A DNA stretch of 64,000 nucleotides from Winogradskyella immobilis (GTDB lineage: Bacteria > Bacteroidota > Bacteroidia > Flavobacteriales > Flavobacteriaceae): the NCBI RefSeq assembly GCF_021887715.1, contig NZ_JAIQXX010000007.1:1-64000 (forward strand), in the 5' to 3' direction. Below the pieces are notes generated by a model that did no database searches, was not told where the DNA came from, and worked only from the letters and a program-made list of their open reading frames with translations. Below are positions 24,713-34,087 of the stretch, piece by piece; position 1 is the first letter of the stretch, and each line of letters starts with the position of its first letter. The position numbers and the translations under genes are program-made.

Positions 24713-27568
24713 ATGTCAGATAATAAACGTGTGTTTTTAGTTGATGCTTTTGCATTAATTTTTCGTGGCTACTATGCCTTTATTAAAAACCCTAGAATCA
24801 ATTCAAAAGGCCTTGATACCTCAGCCATTATGGGTTTTATGAACTCACTTTTAGACGTGATTAAACGTGAGAGACCTGATCACTTAGCTGTTTGTTTTGA
24901 TAAAGGCGGAAGTGCAGATCGTGTAGAAATGTATGCCGAATACAAGGCTAATAGAGACGAAACCCCTGAAGCTATTAAAGTTGCTGTACCTATTATACAA
25001 GACATTTTAAAAGCCATGCATATTCCTATAATGGTAAAAGCAGGTTTTGAAGCTGATGATGTTATTGGTACACTTGCTAAACAAGCTGAAAAAGAAGGTT
25101 ACCAAACTTTTATGGTGACTCCAGATAAAGATTTTGCACAATTAGTAAGTGAAAACATATTTATGTATCGACCCGTTTTTGGTGGTGGTTATGAAACTTG
25201 GGGCATCCCTGAAGTGCAAAAAAAGTTTGAAGTAACCGATCCGTTACAAGTGATTGATTTTTTAGGTATGATGGGAGATTCATCAGATAATATTCCTGGG
25301 CTACCTGGAGTTGGTGAAAAAACTGCAAAGAAATTTTTAACGCAATACGGTTCTATGGAAAACCTTTTAGCCAACACACATGAACTAAAAGGAAAAATGA
25401 AAGAAAAAATTGAAGCTAATGGAGAACTCGGATTGCTCTCTAAAAAATTGGCTACAATTATGCTAGATGTACCTGTTGAGTTTCATGCTGAAGATTTTAA
25501 ACTCGATCAGCCAGATATTCCTAAAGTCACTGAAATCTTTCAAGAGTTAGAGTTTAGACGTCTCATCGATAATTTTAATAAAACCTTTGCTTCAGAAACC
25601 ACTACAGTTTCAGATAATGCTCAGAAAACTATAGAAAAACCAGAAGTTAAAACCACGCCAAAAGAAATTAAATCTGCTGGCGCTGGACAATTCAGTTTGT
25701 TTGGCACTTCAGACAATAATAGTACGCAAGCATCTGATGAAAACACCTATACTCGTAAAACTGTAAAAACCACATCACATTTTTATCAGAGTATAGCTCC
25801 CGGAATGGCAACTCAGCTTTTTGTTAAAAACTTAATGCAACAAACTAGCGTGTGTTTTGACACTGAAACTACAGGCCTAAACTCATTAACAGCAGAATTG
25901 GTTGGTATTGCATTTTCTTGGGAAGTTGGTAAAGGATTTTATCTTCCTTTTCCTGAAGATAAAGCAGAAGCACAAGTTGTTATAGAGCAACTAAGACCGT
26001 TTTTTGAGAATGAGTCTATTGAAAAAATAGGACAAAATTTAAAATACGATATAAAAGTCCTTAACAAATATAATATAAAGGTTAAAGGCAAACTCTTTGA
26101 TACGATGTTAGCTCATTATTTGATTAATCCTGATATGCGCCATAATATGGATGTATTAGCAGAAACATATCTCAATTATACTCCAATATCAATCACGGAA
26201 CTAATTGGTAAAAAAGGAAAAAATCAATTGTCTATGCGAGATGTTTCGTTAGATCAACAAACCGAATATGCTGTTGAAGACACCGATATTACACTTCAGT
26301 TAAAAGAACATTTTAAAACCGAATTAGGTGATGCTAATACTCAAAAATTATTTGATGATATTGAAGTGCCTTTATTACGTGTTCTTGCTGCAATGGAATT
26401 AGAAGGTATTAATTTAGATAGTGAATTTTTAAATTCTCTTTCTGAAGAATTAAATACTGATATTGAAAATTTAGTTTCTAAAATTTATGATGCCGCTGGC
26501 GAAGAATTTAATATAGCCTCTCCTAAACAATTAGGAGTGATTTTATTTGAAAAACTAAAATTAGTAGACAAACCTAAAAAGACCAAAACCGGTCAGTATT
26601 CTACAGCCGAAGATGTTTTGAGTTACTTGGCAAAAGATCATGAGATTATTCAGAATATATTAGACTATCGTGGACTGGCAAAATTGAAAAGCACATACGT
26701 CGATGCATTGCCAACTCAAGTAGAAGTTGCTACAGGTCGAGTACATACTGATTATATGCAAACCGTTGCTGCTACTGGTCGTTTGAGTAGCAATAATCCG
26801 AACCTTCAAAATATTCCTATACGTACAGAACGCGGTCGCCAAGTTCGTAAAGCATTTATCCCTCGTAATGGTGATTATATTTTATTAGCCGCAGATTATA
26901 GCCAGATAGAATTACGCATTATTGCAGCTTTAAGCAAAGAAGAAACTATGATTGAGGCTTTTAAAAATGGGGAAGATATTCATGCCTCTACCGCCGCAAA
27001 AGTGTTTAATGTAGATCTTAAAGATGTTACTAGAGAACAACGTAGTAATGCCAAAACTGTAAACTTCGGAATCATCTATGGAGTATCTGCTTTTGGACTA
27101 AGCAATCAAACCGATTTATCACGTAGTGAAGCCAAAGAGTTAATTGACACCTATTACGAAACGTATCCAAAACTACGCGCTTATATTAGTGAGCAAGTTG
27201 ATTTTGCAAGAGATAATGGTTATGTGCAAACTGTTTTAGGACGTCGTCGTTATTTAAAAGACATCAATTCTAGAAATGCTGTTGTCCGTGGAGCTGCAGA
27301 ACGTAATGCTGTAAATGCACCGATACAAGGTAGTGCTGCAGATATTATTAAAATAGCAATGATTAATATTTTTGAAAAATTAGAAACTGGCAATTACAAA
27401 TCTAAGATGTTATTGCAAGTACATGATGAGCTCGTTCTTGATGTCTATAAGCCAGAACTAGATACTATTAAAAATTTGGTAAAAACTGAAATGGAGAGCG
27501 CATTTCAACTCGAAGTTCCTCTTGATGTTGAACTAGACACAGGATTAAATTGGTTAGAAGCACATTAA
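24713..27568 (+). CDS. polA: DNA polymerase I
   Basis: A 951-residue repair and Okazaki-fragment polymerase with three domains. Residues 1-290 form the 5' nuclease (FLVDAFALIFRGYYAF, AGFEADDVIG, GDSSDNIPGLPGVGEKTA). A 3'-5' exonuclease follows at about 380-560, with the active motif CFDTETTGL keeping its D and E, so proofreading is probably functional. The polymerase core covers about 570-951 with LLAADYSQIELRIIA, the KTVNFGIIYG helix and QVHDELVLDV. Length and order are normal. It is followed after 15 bases by the isochorismatase-family gene. Confidence 0.98.
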   Translation: MSDNKRVFLVDAFALIFRGYYAFIKNPRINSKGLDTSAIMGFMNSLLDVIKRERPDHLAVCFDKGGSADRVEMYAEYKANRDETPEAIKVAVPIIQDILKAMHIPIMVKAGFEADDVIGTLAKQAEKEGYQTFMVTPDKDFAQLVSENIFMYRPVFGGGYETWGIPEVQKKFEVTDPLQVIDFLGMMGDSSDNIPGLPGVGEKTAKKFLTQYGSMENLLANTHELKGKMKEKIEANGELGLLSKKLATIMLDVPVEFHAEDFKLDQPDIPKVTEIFQELEFRRLIDNFNKTFASETTTVSDNAQKTIEKPEVKTTPKEIKSAGAGQFSLFGTSDNNSTQASDENTYTRKTVKTTSHFYQSIAPGMATQLFVKNLMQQTSVCFDTETTGLNSLTAELVGIAFSWEVGKGFYLPFPEDKAEAQVVIEQLRPFFENESIEKIGQNLKYDIKVLNKYNIKVKGKLFDTMLAHYLINPDMRHNMDVLAETYLNYTPISITELIGKKGKNQLSMRDVSLDQQTEYAVEDTDITLQLKEHFKTELGDANTQKLFDDIEVPLLRVLAAMELEGINLDSEFLNSLSEELNTDIENLVSKIYDAAGEEFNIASPKQLGVILFEKLKLVDKPKKTKTGQYSTAEDVLSYLAKDHEIIQNILDYRGLAKLKSTYVDALPTQVEVATGRVHTDYMQTVAATGRLSSNNPNLQNIPIRTERGRQVRKAFIPRNGDYILLAADYSQIELRIIAALSKEETMIEAFKNGEDIHASTAAKVFNVDLKDVTREQRSNAKTVNFGIIYGVSAFGLSNQTDLSRSEAKELIDTYYETYPKLRAYISEQVDFARDNGYVQTVLGRRRYLKDINSRNAVVRGAAERNAVNAPIQGSAADIIKIAMINIFEKLETGNYKSKMLLQVHDELVLDVYKPELDTIKNLVKTEMESAFQLEVPLDVELDTGLNWLEAH

Positions 27569-27583
27569 TTATAATTAATACAC

Positions 27584-28150
27584 ATGAATTTAAGAGACAA
27601 AAATGCGGCTTTACTTTTAGTTGATTTTCAAGTAGGGTTTGATGATGAAGCTTATTGGGGAGGCAATAGAAACAATAAAGATGCTGAGAAAAACGCAGTA
27701 CAATTATTAGAGAAATGGCGTGCTTTAAATTTACCTGTTTTTCATGCTATACATAGTTCTCAAGATCCTAATTCTTTATTACACCAATCACATCCTGGAT
27801 TTGAAATGAAAGCAGAATTAAAACCACAAGCTGATGAACCGCTTTATATAAAAAATGTAAATAGTGCATTTATTGGTACTCGTTTAAAAGAAGATTTAGA
27901 ACAACAAGGCATCAACACATTAGTTATTGTTGGCCTAACTACAAATCATTGTATTTCTACTACGACGCGTATGGCCGGAAACTTAGGTTTTGATACCTTA
28001 TTAGTTTCTGATGCCACAGCTACTTTTGATAGAAAAGGTATCAATGGAGAAACATTCTCATCAGAAATTATTCATCAAACCACATTAGCTAATTTACAAG
28101 AAGAGTTTGCTGAGATTATTAGTACAGAAGCATTGCTCGACTACGTGTAA
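27584..28150 (+). CDS. Cysteine hydrolase, isochorismatase family
   Basis: A 188-residue hydrolase. The triad is visible: Asp in LLLVDFQVGF, Lys in LYIKNVNSAFIGT and the nucleophile Cys in VGLTTNHCISTTTRMAG. The family includes nicotinamidase and isochorismate hydrolase, but the metal-binding signature of nicotinamidase is not evident, so the substrate stays open. The start codon lies 15 bases after polA, which suggests cotranscription. It converges on the secreted repeat protein, leaving only 11 bases between the two. Confidence 0.88.
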   Translation: MNLRDKNAALLLVDFQVGFDDEAYWGGNRNNKDAEKNAVQLLEKWRALNLPVFHAIHSSQDPNSLLHQSHPGFEMKAELKPQADEPLYIKNVNSAFIGTRLKEDLEQQGINTLVIVGLTTNHCISTTTRMAGNLGFDTLLVSDATATFDRKGINGETFSSEIIHQTTLANLQEEFAEIISTEALLDYV

Positions 28151-28161
28151 AATAAGTCTAT

Positions 28162-30057
28162 TTAATTTTTGATGAACTTAAAACTTTGTTCATTGTCAAA
28201 TGATATAAAATATAAGCCTTTGGCTAAATTTTGAATATCTATTAGTTCATTATTCCTTGTTTCATTAACCTTAAGCTTAGTTCCTATAATATCATAGATA
28301 GTATATTTCTTAGCTCCAGCAAACCCTATAATTCTAATGAAATTTGAAGATGGATTAGGGTATAATCTCAATTCTTCTTCATTTCTAAAAGCTTCTGTAC
28401 TGAGTGTTTGATTTGTGGAGCGCTGATACGATAATCCGTTTTGAAAAAATGTGTTATTTTGACTTCTACTTAACACTCCACCTGTCCAAGAAGTAAATTT
28501 TATATCTATAAAGATATTATCGGTTATTAAGTGGAGAACCATATCTAAATCAATCATACTTTGCGGATCACCACCAATCGTGTTTTCCCAAGTATCAAAG
28601 GTTAAAGTTTCTATATCTGCTATTGTCCCAAATGCCCATTCTGTATCTACTGGGCTTACTAATGATGTGTAAAATGTTTCTGAAGCGATATTGAAAATTC
28701 CACCTGTATCGGCTCTAGTTAACCAGACTTTATCTGTAATTCTATCTTGATTAACTTCTTGTGTTGGATCAGAATTATCACTAAGAGAAAATGTTATTGG
28801 GTCACCAGTCCAAAGAGATTGAGGAAATTCATATACTCTTACATGTCCAGCTAAATTAGCACTATCACTGTTTCCAGAGGCTCCAATAGCCACAATGCCA
28901 TTAGCCGAAATTGAAACAGAGCCACCTGAATCATCTCCACTCGCTTCTCCATCTATATCAACTCCTTGTTGCACCCAACTTAATCCATTAAACCTAAAAA
29001 CACGTACACGACCAGTTCTCCCGTTATTATTAGTTGATCCAATGGCTACGGTTAATCCATCAGAACTTAGAGATAATCTATCATGATCACCTATTTGATC
29101 ACCTATTCCTATAGATTCCCCTTCAATATTATTCCCCATTTGAATCCAGTTAGTTCCATCATATTCAAAAATTCTGACATGACCAGAAAGAAAACCATTA
29201 GCATCATTACCCGGAGAGCCCATTGCTATTCTGTTACCATCACTAGACAATGAGACACCACTAGGAAAATCATTAAAGACTTCTCCAGCTATTCCTGTTC
29301 CTAATTCAACCCAAGTAGTACCATTATACTCATATACTCTAGCACTTCCTAATCCACTTCCTAAGGTATTATCTCTAGGAGTAGCTATTGCCAAACGCAT
29401 TCCATTAGCTGATAATGAAACACTTCTCCCCAATTGATCATCAATATTACCCACAAAATCAGTACCGGTTTGAACCCAATCTGTTCCATTAAATGAGAAC
29501 ACACGTACTATTCCTGAAAAACTATTATTTGAGAGAGATCCAATAGCTATATGCAATCCATCTGAGGATAAATCAATTCTACCATTAAATCCATCTGACT
29601 CGCCTGCTCCTAAAATCCCAGAACCAACTTGTGTCCAACTACCTCCAATAAAATCATATATAGTGGTTTCTCCAGAATCTATATTAGCACTTGTATTACG
29701 TGAAGATTGTACAGCTAACCTTAAACCATTAGAAGATAAAGACACCCTATTTCCAAAGAAAACGCCTGCTGCAGAACCATTAATATCTTGACCCAATTGC
29801 ACCCATGTATCATTAATATTCTGATAAACCCGTACATGCCCAGAAGCCATTCCGTTTCCATCATTATCTGAAGCCCCAATTGCAACTATTGTTCCGTCTG
29901 CTGATATTGAAACAGATCGTCCAGAACGATCAACGGCTGCTTCACCATCAATATCTTGACCTACCTGTGTCCATTGGGAATATCCATTATTAATATTTAA
30001 AAATAGAACAGTAAAAATTAGAATAATCCATTTAACTTTTTGAGTATTTTTTTTCAT
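28162..30057 (-). CDS. Secreted repeat protein with type IX secretion C-terminal domain
   Basis: A 631-residue exported protein. It has a signal peptide (VKWIILIFTVLFLNINNGYSQ), then about seven beta-propeller-like repeats of some 50-60 residues built on the pattern W-x-Q-x-G-x-D-I-x-G-x...SVSLSxDG...A-I-G. A linker domain follows at about 425-540, and the last 75 residues (ELRLYPNPSSNFIRIIG ... FISFDNEQSFKFIKN) form a Por secretion (type A sorting) domain. It should be carried through the outer membrane by the type IX system and anchored or released outside. The binding target is unknown. Upstream and divergent lies the two-component pair at 30.2 kb. Confidence 0.9.
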   Translation of the reverse strand: MKKNTQKVKWIILIFTVLFLNINNGYSQWTQVGQDIDGEAAVDRSGRSVSISADGTIVAIGASDNDGNGMASGHVRVYQNINDTWVQLGQDINGSAAGVFFGNRVSLSSNGLRLAVQSSRNTSANIDSGETTIYDFIGGSWTQVGSGILGAGESDGFNGRIDLSSDGLHIAIGSLSNNSFSGIVRVFSFNGTDWVQTGTDFVGNIDDQLGRSVSLSANGMRLAIATPRDNTLGSGLGSARVYEYNGTTWVELGTGIAGEVFNDFPSGVSLSSDGNRIAMGSPGNDANGFLSGHVRIFEYDGTNWIQMGNNIEGESIGIGDQIGDHDRLSLSSDGLTVAIGSTNNNGRTGRVRVFRFNGLSWVQQGVDIDGEASGDDSGGSVSISANGIVAIGASGNSDSANLAGHVRVYEFPQSLWTGDPITFSLSDNSDPTQEVNQDRITDKVWLTRADTGGIFNIASETFYTSLVSPVDTEWAFGTIADIETLTFDTWENTIGGDPQSMIDLDMVLHLITDNIFIDIKFTSWTGGVLSRSQNNTFFQNGLSYQRSTNQTLSTEAFRNEEELRLYPNPSSNFIRIIGFAGAKKYTIYDIIGTKLKVNETRNNELIDIQNLAKGLYFISFDNEQSFKFIKN

Positions 30058-30218
30058 AATAGCTAATTTTAATTAATTCTTAAAATTATTACTACAAAAG
30101 CCAAATCCATATACCTAATTGTAGGTATTCACTTTAATTTACCCATTAATTATTTTTACTAAAACTTTTAAACTATAAATTCTTAGCTTTATAACTCATT
30201 ATTAATTGATTATTACCT

Positions 30219-32141
30219 GTGAAACGATTACTTTTTTTTGTTTTTATCATCCCTATAATTATGTATTCTCAGAATACGCAAGTTGATAGTTTATCTTCTT
30301 TGTTAAAAACTACTACTAATACATTTGAACTTGTTAAACTAAATTTACAGTTAGCAAGTCTTCATGAAAGGTTAGATCTTAATAAAGGAAAATCATATGC
30401 CTACAATGCTTTAAAATATAAGAGTAACGATTCTCTATTAGCTGAAACCAATAATCAGCTAGGCCGTTTTCATTTCTTTACAGGACAGTTAGATTCTGCT
30501 TTACATTATTTTAGAAATTCTAAAACTCTTCTTATAGGATTGAATGACCAAAAACGTGCAGCAATTATAAATATTAGTCTTGGAGCTATTCAATTAAGAC
30601 AAGGTGATTATGAAAAAACAATAACTACACTCACTCAAAGTGCGTCATTTTTTGAAGACACTAAAGACGAACTCAACGCTGCAAAATGTTACAGTAATAT
30701 TGCTAGTGCTTTTGCCGAATTAGAAATTTACCCAAAAGCAATTGAATACAGCAAAAAAGCATTGATCGTTTTTGAGAATCAAAATCAAACACAATTTAGG
30801 CTTATTACTTTACCTAATCTAGCGACTCAATATTATAAAAATGGTGATACAATAAAAGCAATAGATTATAACAATAAAGCAGAACAATTAGCGTCTAAAG
30901 TTGGTGATAAACGATCGCTATCTATTATTTATAACAATCTTGGCGATTTATATTTAGAAAAGGATATTAACAAAGCGAAACAATATTTAGAAAAAACACT
31001 GCAGCTTAAAAACGAACTTAATCTTAAATCTGGTATTGAAATAACGCAAAGTAATTTAGGCTATATTCATTTAAAAAACAAAGATTATAAAACTGCTATT
31101 TCCTTTTTTAAAAAAGCAGAACAACTTATTAGAGGTAAGCAACGTGTTAATGTTTACAATAATCTAAGAGATACTTATAAAGGTTTAGGTCAAATGAATA
31201 GTGCTTTAGAATATTCAGAAAAATCTAGTCAATTAAATGATAGCATCCTAAATATCGAAAGTCAAAAGAGCTTTATTGAAATACAAACGAAGTACGAAAC
31301 CGAAAAAAAAGAAAAAGAGATTCTGCAGCTAAAAACAGAAAACTTAGAAGTTAATTATAGACGAAAGCAAAATCGAAATTTATTACTTGGTTCTCTAATA
31401 GCACTTTTTACAGCAATTTTTGGTTTATATATGGTATTTAAAAATGCGAAACGTAAACGCATTATTATGGAACAAAATTTGACTATTCAGCAACAAGAGT
31501 TTAATGATCTTTTAAAATCGCAAGAGTTAGATGGAATCGATGCTATTATTGATGCTCAAGAACAAGAACGTTCTACAATGGCCGCAGACTTACACGACAA
31601 CTTAGGAAGTAAAGTAGCTACTTTAAAATTATATCTGGAAAGTTATGATGATAAAGAAGCGTTTTCTGGGTTCTATAATAAACTTAAAAAGTTAATGAAC
31701 GATACTTATATTGAAATTAGAAATATCTCTAAAAATAAAAATTTTGGCGCGCAGATTAATAAAGGACTTATTCCTTCAACAAAAATTATAGCTAAACGTA
31801 TTTCAGATTCGAAGAAAATAGATATCAAAGTAATTAATGTAGATGTAAAAACTCGTATAGAAAACACTTTAGAAATTCAAATTTTTAGAATTATTCAAGA
31901 ACTGTTAACCAATATTATAAAACATGCTGAAGCTACTGAAGCTATTGTACAATTCTCAGAACACGAAAACATATTAAATATTATTGTTGAAGATAACGGC
32001 AAAGGTTTTAATATAGACGCCAATAGACATGGTGTTGGCTTAACCAATATAGAAAAACGTGCAGAAAAAATTGATGCCGAATTAGTTGTAGATTCTGGTT
32101 CAGGAAATGGAACAACAATTATCTTAAATATTCCTTTATGA
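30219..32141 (+). CDS. TPR-containing sensor histidine kinase
   Basis: A 640-residue membrane sensor of the kind common in Bacteroidota. An N-terminal signal or anchor (LLFFVFIIPIIMYSQ) is followed by five or six tetratricopeptide repeats (about 40-350, for example NNLGDLYLEKDINKAKQYLEK), one transmembrane helix (LLLGSLIALFTAIFGLYMVF, near 388-407), a HisKA_3 dimerisation box with the phospho-accepting His in MAADLHDNLGSKVATLK, and an HATPase domain with LTNIIKHAEAT and VEDNGKGF. The start is a GTG codon at 30219. The stop overlaps the regulator start as ATGA, so it signals to the regulator at 32138. Confidence 0.92.
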   Translation: MKRLLFFVFIIPIIMYSQNTQVDSLSSLLKTTTNTFELVKLNLQLASLHERLDLNKGKSYAYNALKYKSNDSLLAETNNQLGRFHFFTGQLDSALHYFRNSKTLLIGLNDQKRAAIINISLGAIQLRQGDYEKTITTLTQSASFFEDTKDELNAAKCYSNIASAFAELEIYPKAIEYSKKALIVFENQNQTQFRLITLPNLATQYYKNGDTIKAIDYNNKAEQLASKVGDKRSLSIIYNNLGDLYLEKDINKAKQYLEKTLQLKNELNLKSGIEITQSNLGYIHLKNKDYKTAISFFKKAEQLIRGKQRVNVYNNLRDTYKGLGQMNSALEYSEKSSQLNDSILNIESQKSFIEIQTKYETEKKEKEILQLKTENLEVNYRRKQNRNLLLGSLIALFTAIFGLYMVFKNAKRKRIIMEQNLTIQQQEFNDLLKSQELDGIDAIIDAQEQERSTMAADLHDNLGSKVATLKLYLESYDDKEAFSGFYNKLKKLMNDTYIEIRNISKNKNFGAQINKGLIPSTKIIAKRISDSKKIDIKVINVDVKTRIENTLEIQIFRIIQELLTNIIKHAEATEAIVQFSEHENILNIIVEDNGKGFNIDANRHGVGLTNIEKRAEKIDAELVVDSGSGNGTTIILNIPL

Positions 32142-32764
32142 CCGTTAAAATAATTATAGTAGACGACCACCAACTATTTATAGATGGTATTAAATCTATT
32201 CTGGCTAAAGAAATAGATATTGAAGTTATTGCAGAAGCCAATAATGGCTTGGAAGTATTACAATTACTCGCTAATGAGATGCAACCCAATATCATTATCA
32301 CAGATATTAGAATGCCCATTATGGATGGGATTTCTTTAACTAGGAATCTCGTAAAGGATTATCCAAATATTAAAATTTTAGCATTAAGCATGTATGACCA
32401 AACTTCGGATGTTATAGAAATGTTAGATGTTGGCGCTAAAGGCTATGTAACCAAAAATGTTGAAAAAAAGGAATTAGTATCTGCTATCCATACACTTATA
32501 AAAGGAGATTATTTTTTTAGTAAAAACTTATCTCAAGATATTAAAGAATGGTTCAATAAAGAACAAATAAATAATTCAACAACTCTTACAAAGCGCGAAA
32601 AAGAAATCTTAAATTTATTAGTAAATGGAAGAACTTCACTTCAAATGGCTAAACAACTTAAATTGAGTAAATATACTATAGATACACATCGTAAAAATAT
32701 TCATAAAAAGCTTGGTATTAAAACCAATGCTGGACTCGTAAAATTCGCTTTACAAAATCTATAG
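32138..32764 (+). CDS. LuxR/NarL-type response regulator, partner of the TPR kinase
   Basis: A 208-residue regulator with a receiver domain (acidic pair in VDDHQLF, phospho-acceptor Asp56 in ITDIRMP, conserved Lys in KGYVTKNVEK) and a LuxR-type helix-turn-helix at about 148-205 (LTKREKEILNLLVNGRTS ... IDTHRKNIHKKLG). It overlaps the kinase gene by four bases and surely forms a pair with it. A palindromic operator like that near 52.9 kb is not seen nearby. The target may include the secreted repeat-protein gene divergent from the kinase, but that is only a positional guess. Confidence 0.95.
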   Translation: MTVKIIIVDDHQLFIDGIKSILAKEIDIEVIAEANNGLEVLQLLANEMQPNIIITDIRMPIMDGISLTRNLVKDYPNIKILALSMYDQTSDVIEMLDVGAKGYVTKNVEKKELVSAIHTLIKGDYFFSKNLSQDIKEWFNKEQINNSTTLTKREKEILNLLVNGRTSLQMAKQLKLSKYTIDTHRKNIHKKLGIKTNAGLVKFALQNL

Positions 32765-32934
32765 GTTTAGTTGTCTTTCTTATAAGACACCAACTTAGGT
32801 ATATAATCCATAAGATATATTCAATTATGCTAATAAAACTAATGAGAATTCAGACTGCAGAGAGTATAGAATGATAAACATTATAAGTATTTCCTTAACT
32901 TCATAATTTTCGACTAAAAAATATCATTCAACAC

Positions 32935-32964
32935 TTGTCAATCCAATAAGTTATCGTAAATTTG
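32935..32964 (+). promoter_or_regulatory. Promoter of the rplM operon
   Basis: TTG (32935-32937) and TAAATTTG (32957-32964) with a 19-base spacer, a near-ideal Bacteroidota housekeeping promoter. The start point should fall near 32970. Confidence 0.85.
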
Positions 32965-32968
32965 CAAA

Positions 32969-33016
32969 CTCTTTTTCGAAAGAGGATTGTTTAATCAATG
33001 TACCAAAGTGGTACAT
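32969..33016 (+). promoter_or_regulatory. Structured leader of rplM, candidate ribosomal-protein autoregulatory element
   Basis: Two strong hairpins: CTCTTT-TTCG-AAAGAG (32969-32984), a six-pair stem with a UUCG loop; and ATGTACCA-AAG-TGGTACAT (32998-33016), an eight-pair stem with a three-base loop. The second ends 16 bases before the GTG start of rplM. Between them GATT-GTTT-AATC can also pair. L13 leaders are known or proposed as autoregulatory in several phyla, so this may be the binding site of L13 here. Confidence 0.6.
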
Positions 33017-33032
33017 CATAAATCAAATTAGT

Positions 33033-33488
33033 GTGGATACATTAAGCTACAAAACAGTTTCAGCTAACAAAGCTACCGTTAATAAGGAGTGGGTTTTAGT
33101 TGATGCTGAAGGACAAACTTTAGGTCGCTTAGCTTCAAAAGTAGCAATACTTTTAAGAGGTAAGCATAAACCTAACTTTACGCCACACGTTGATTGCGGT
33201 GACAACGTTATTGTTGTAAATGCAGAAAAAATCAACTTAACTGGTAACAAATGGACAGATAAAAGTTATATCCGTCACACAGGTTATCCAGGTGGTCAAA
33301 GAAGCTTGACTGCTACTGAAATGTTTGAGAAAGACCCAACCAGATTAGTAGAAAAGTCAGTAAAAGGAATGTTACCTAAAAACAAATTAGGTGCTGTTCT
33401 TTTTAGAAACCTAACAGTTGTTGCTGGTGCTGAGCATGCTCATGAAGCTCAAAAACCTAAAACAATTAATTTAAAAGAATTTAATTAA
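33033..33488 (+). CDS. rplM: 50S ribosomal protein L13
   Basis: A 151-residue L13, an early-assembly protein that binds 23S rRNA. The motifs [31 protein letters not shown] and [10 protein letters not shown] are typical. The start is a GTG at 33033: this gives the [21 protein letters not shown]-terminus usual for flavobacterial L13, and no ATG fits. The stop shares its last base region with the start of rpsI (TAATGG). It heads the L13-S9 pair. Confidence 0.98.
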   Translation: MDTLSYKTVSANKATVNKEWVLVDAEGQTLGRLASKVAILLRGKHKPNFTPHVDCGDNVIVVNAEKINLTGNKWTDKSYIRHTGYPGGQRSLTATEMFEKDPTRLVEKSVKGMLPKNKLGAVLFRNLTVVAGAEHAHEAQKPKTINLKEFN

Positions 33489-33874
33489 TGGAAGTAATTC
33501 ACAAAATTGGCCGTAGAAAGACGGCTGTTGCTCGTGTGTACGTTGCCAAAGGAAAAGGTAACATCACGGTGAACAAAAAAGACGTGGCGGATTATTTTAG
33601 TACTGCAACATTGCAATACAAAGTAAACCAACCTTTAGCCATGACTAACAATGATGGCAACTTTGATATTACTGTTAACGTATATGGAGGTGGTATCACC
33701 GGCCAGGCAGAAGCAATACGTTTAGCTTTATCTCGTGCAATGTGCGAGCTAGATGCTGAAAACAGAGCAATATTAAAGCCAGAAGGTCTATTAACTAGAG
33801 ATCCAAGAATGGTAGAGCGTAAGAAATTCGGACAGAAGAAAGCGCGTAAGAAATTCCAGTTCTCTAAACGTTAA
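33488..33874 (+). CDS. rpsI: 30S ribosomal protein S9
   Basis: A 128-residue S9, a protein of the small-subunit head whose C-terminal tail reaches the P-site tRNA. Typical segments are IGRRKTAVARVYV, NVYGGGITGQAEAIRLALSRA and the basic tail RKKFGQKKARKKFQFSKR with its conserved final KR. It overlaps the stop codon of rplM and is followed by a strong terminator, so L13 and S9 form their own unit. Confidence 0.98.
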   Translation: MEVIHKIGRRKTAVARVYVAKGKGNITVNKKDVADYFSTATLQYKVNQPLAMTNNDGNFDITVNVYGGGITGQAEAIRLALSRAMCELDAENRAILKPEGLLTRDPRMVERKKFGQKKARKKFQFSKR

Positions 33875-33890
33875 TATCCAACAACACTTA

Positions 33891-33931
33891 ATTCAGAATC
33901 TGAATTATCAGATTCTGAATTATTTTATTTT
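33891..33931 (+). terminator. Intrinsic terminator after rpsI
   Basis: A 12-pair perfect stem ATTCAGAATCTG (33891-33902) / CAGATTCTGAAT (33909-33920) with a six-base loop, followed by TATTTTATTTT. Confidence 0.92.
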
Positions 33932-34000
33932 ATTGAAAAAAATTCTGAAATAAGTTCAGAATAAAAACCAGTTATTGTTGCTCATGACGATAAACGTCAG

Positions 34001-34078
34001 AGTTTAGTTTAGCATCTAAATGGTTAAGGCAAGCGAAAGCAACCACTTAATCATTGCTAATTCAACAGAACGTAAACT
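34001..34078 (+). promoter_or_regulatory. Nested inverted repeats in the rpsB leader, candidate autoregulatory structure
   Basis: Three arms nest inside one another: AGTTTA (34001-34006) with TAAACT (34073-34078); TTAGCA (34009-34014) with TGCTAA (34055-34060); and ATGGTTAAG (34020-34028) with CTTAATCAT (34046-34054), which has one G-T pair. A smaller GACG/CGTC hairpin lies at 33986-33998. The structure ends 10 bases before the rpsB ATG. S2 is known to repress its own operon in E. coli, so a similar role is plausible here, but the fold is only my reading. Confidence 0.5.
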
Positions 34079-34087
34079 ATTACAAAC

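Noticed and set aside
30050..30218. A regulator site between the secreted repeat protein and the TPR kinase
   Set aside because: I looked for an inverted repeat shared with other promoters here and found none.
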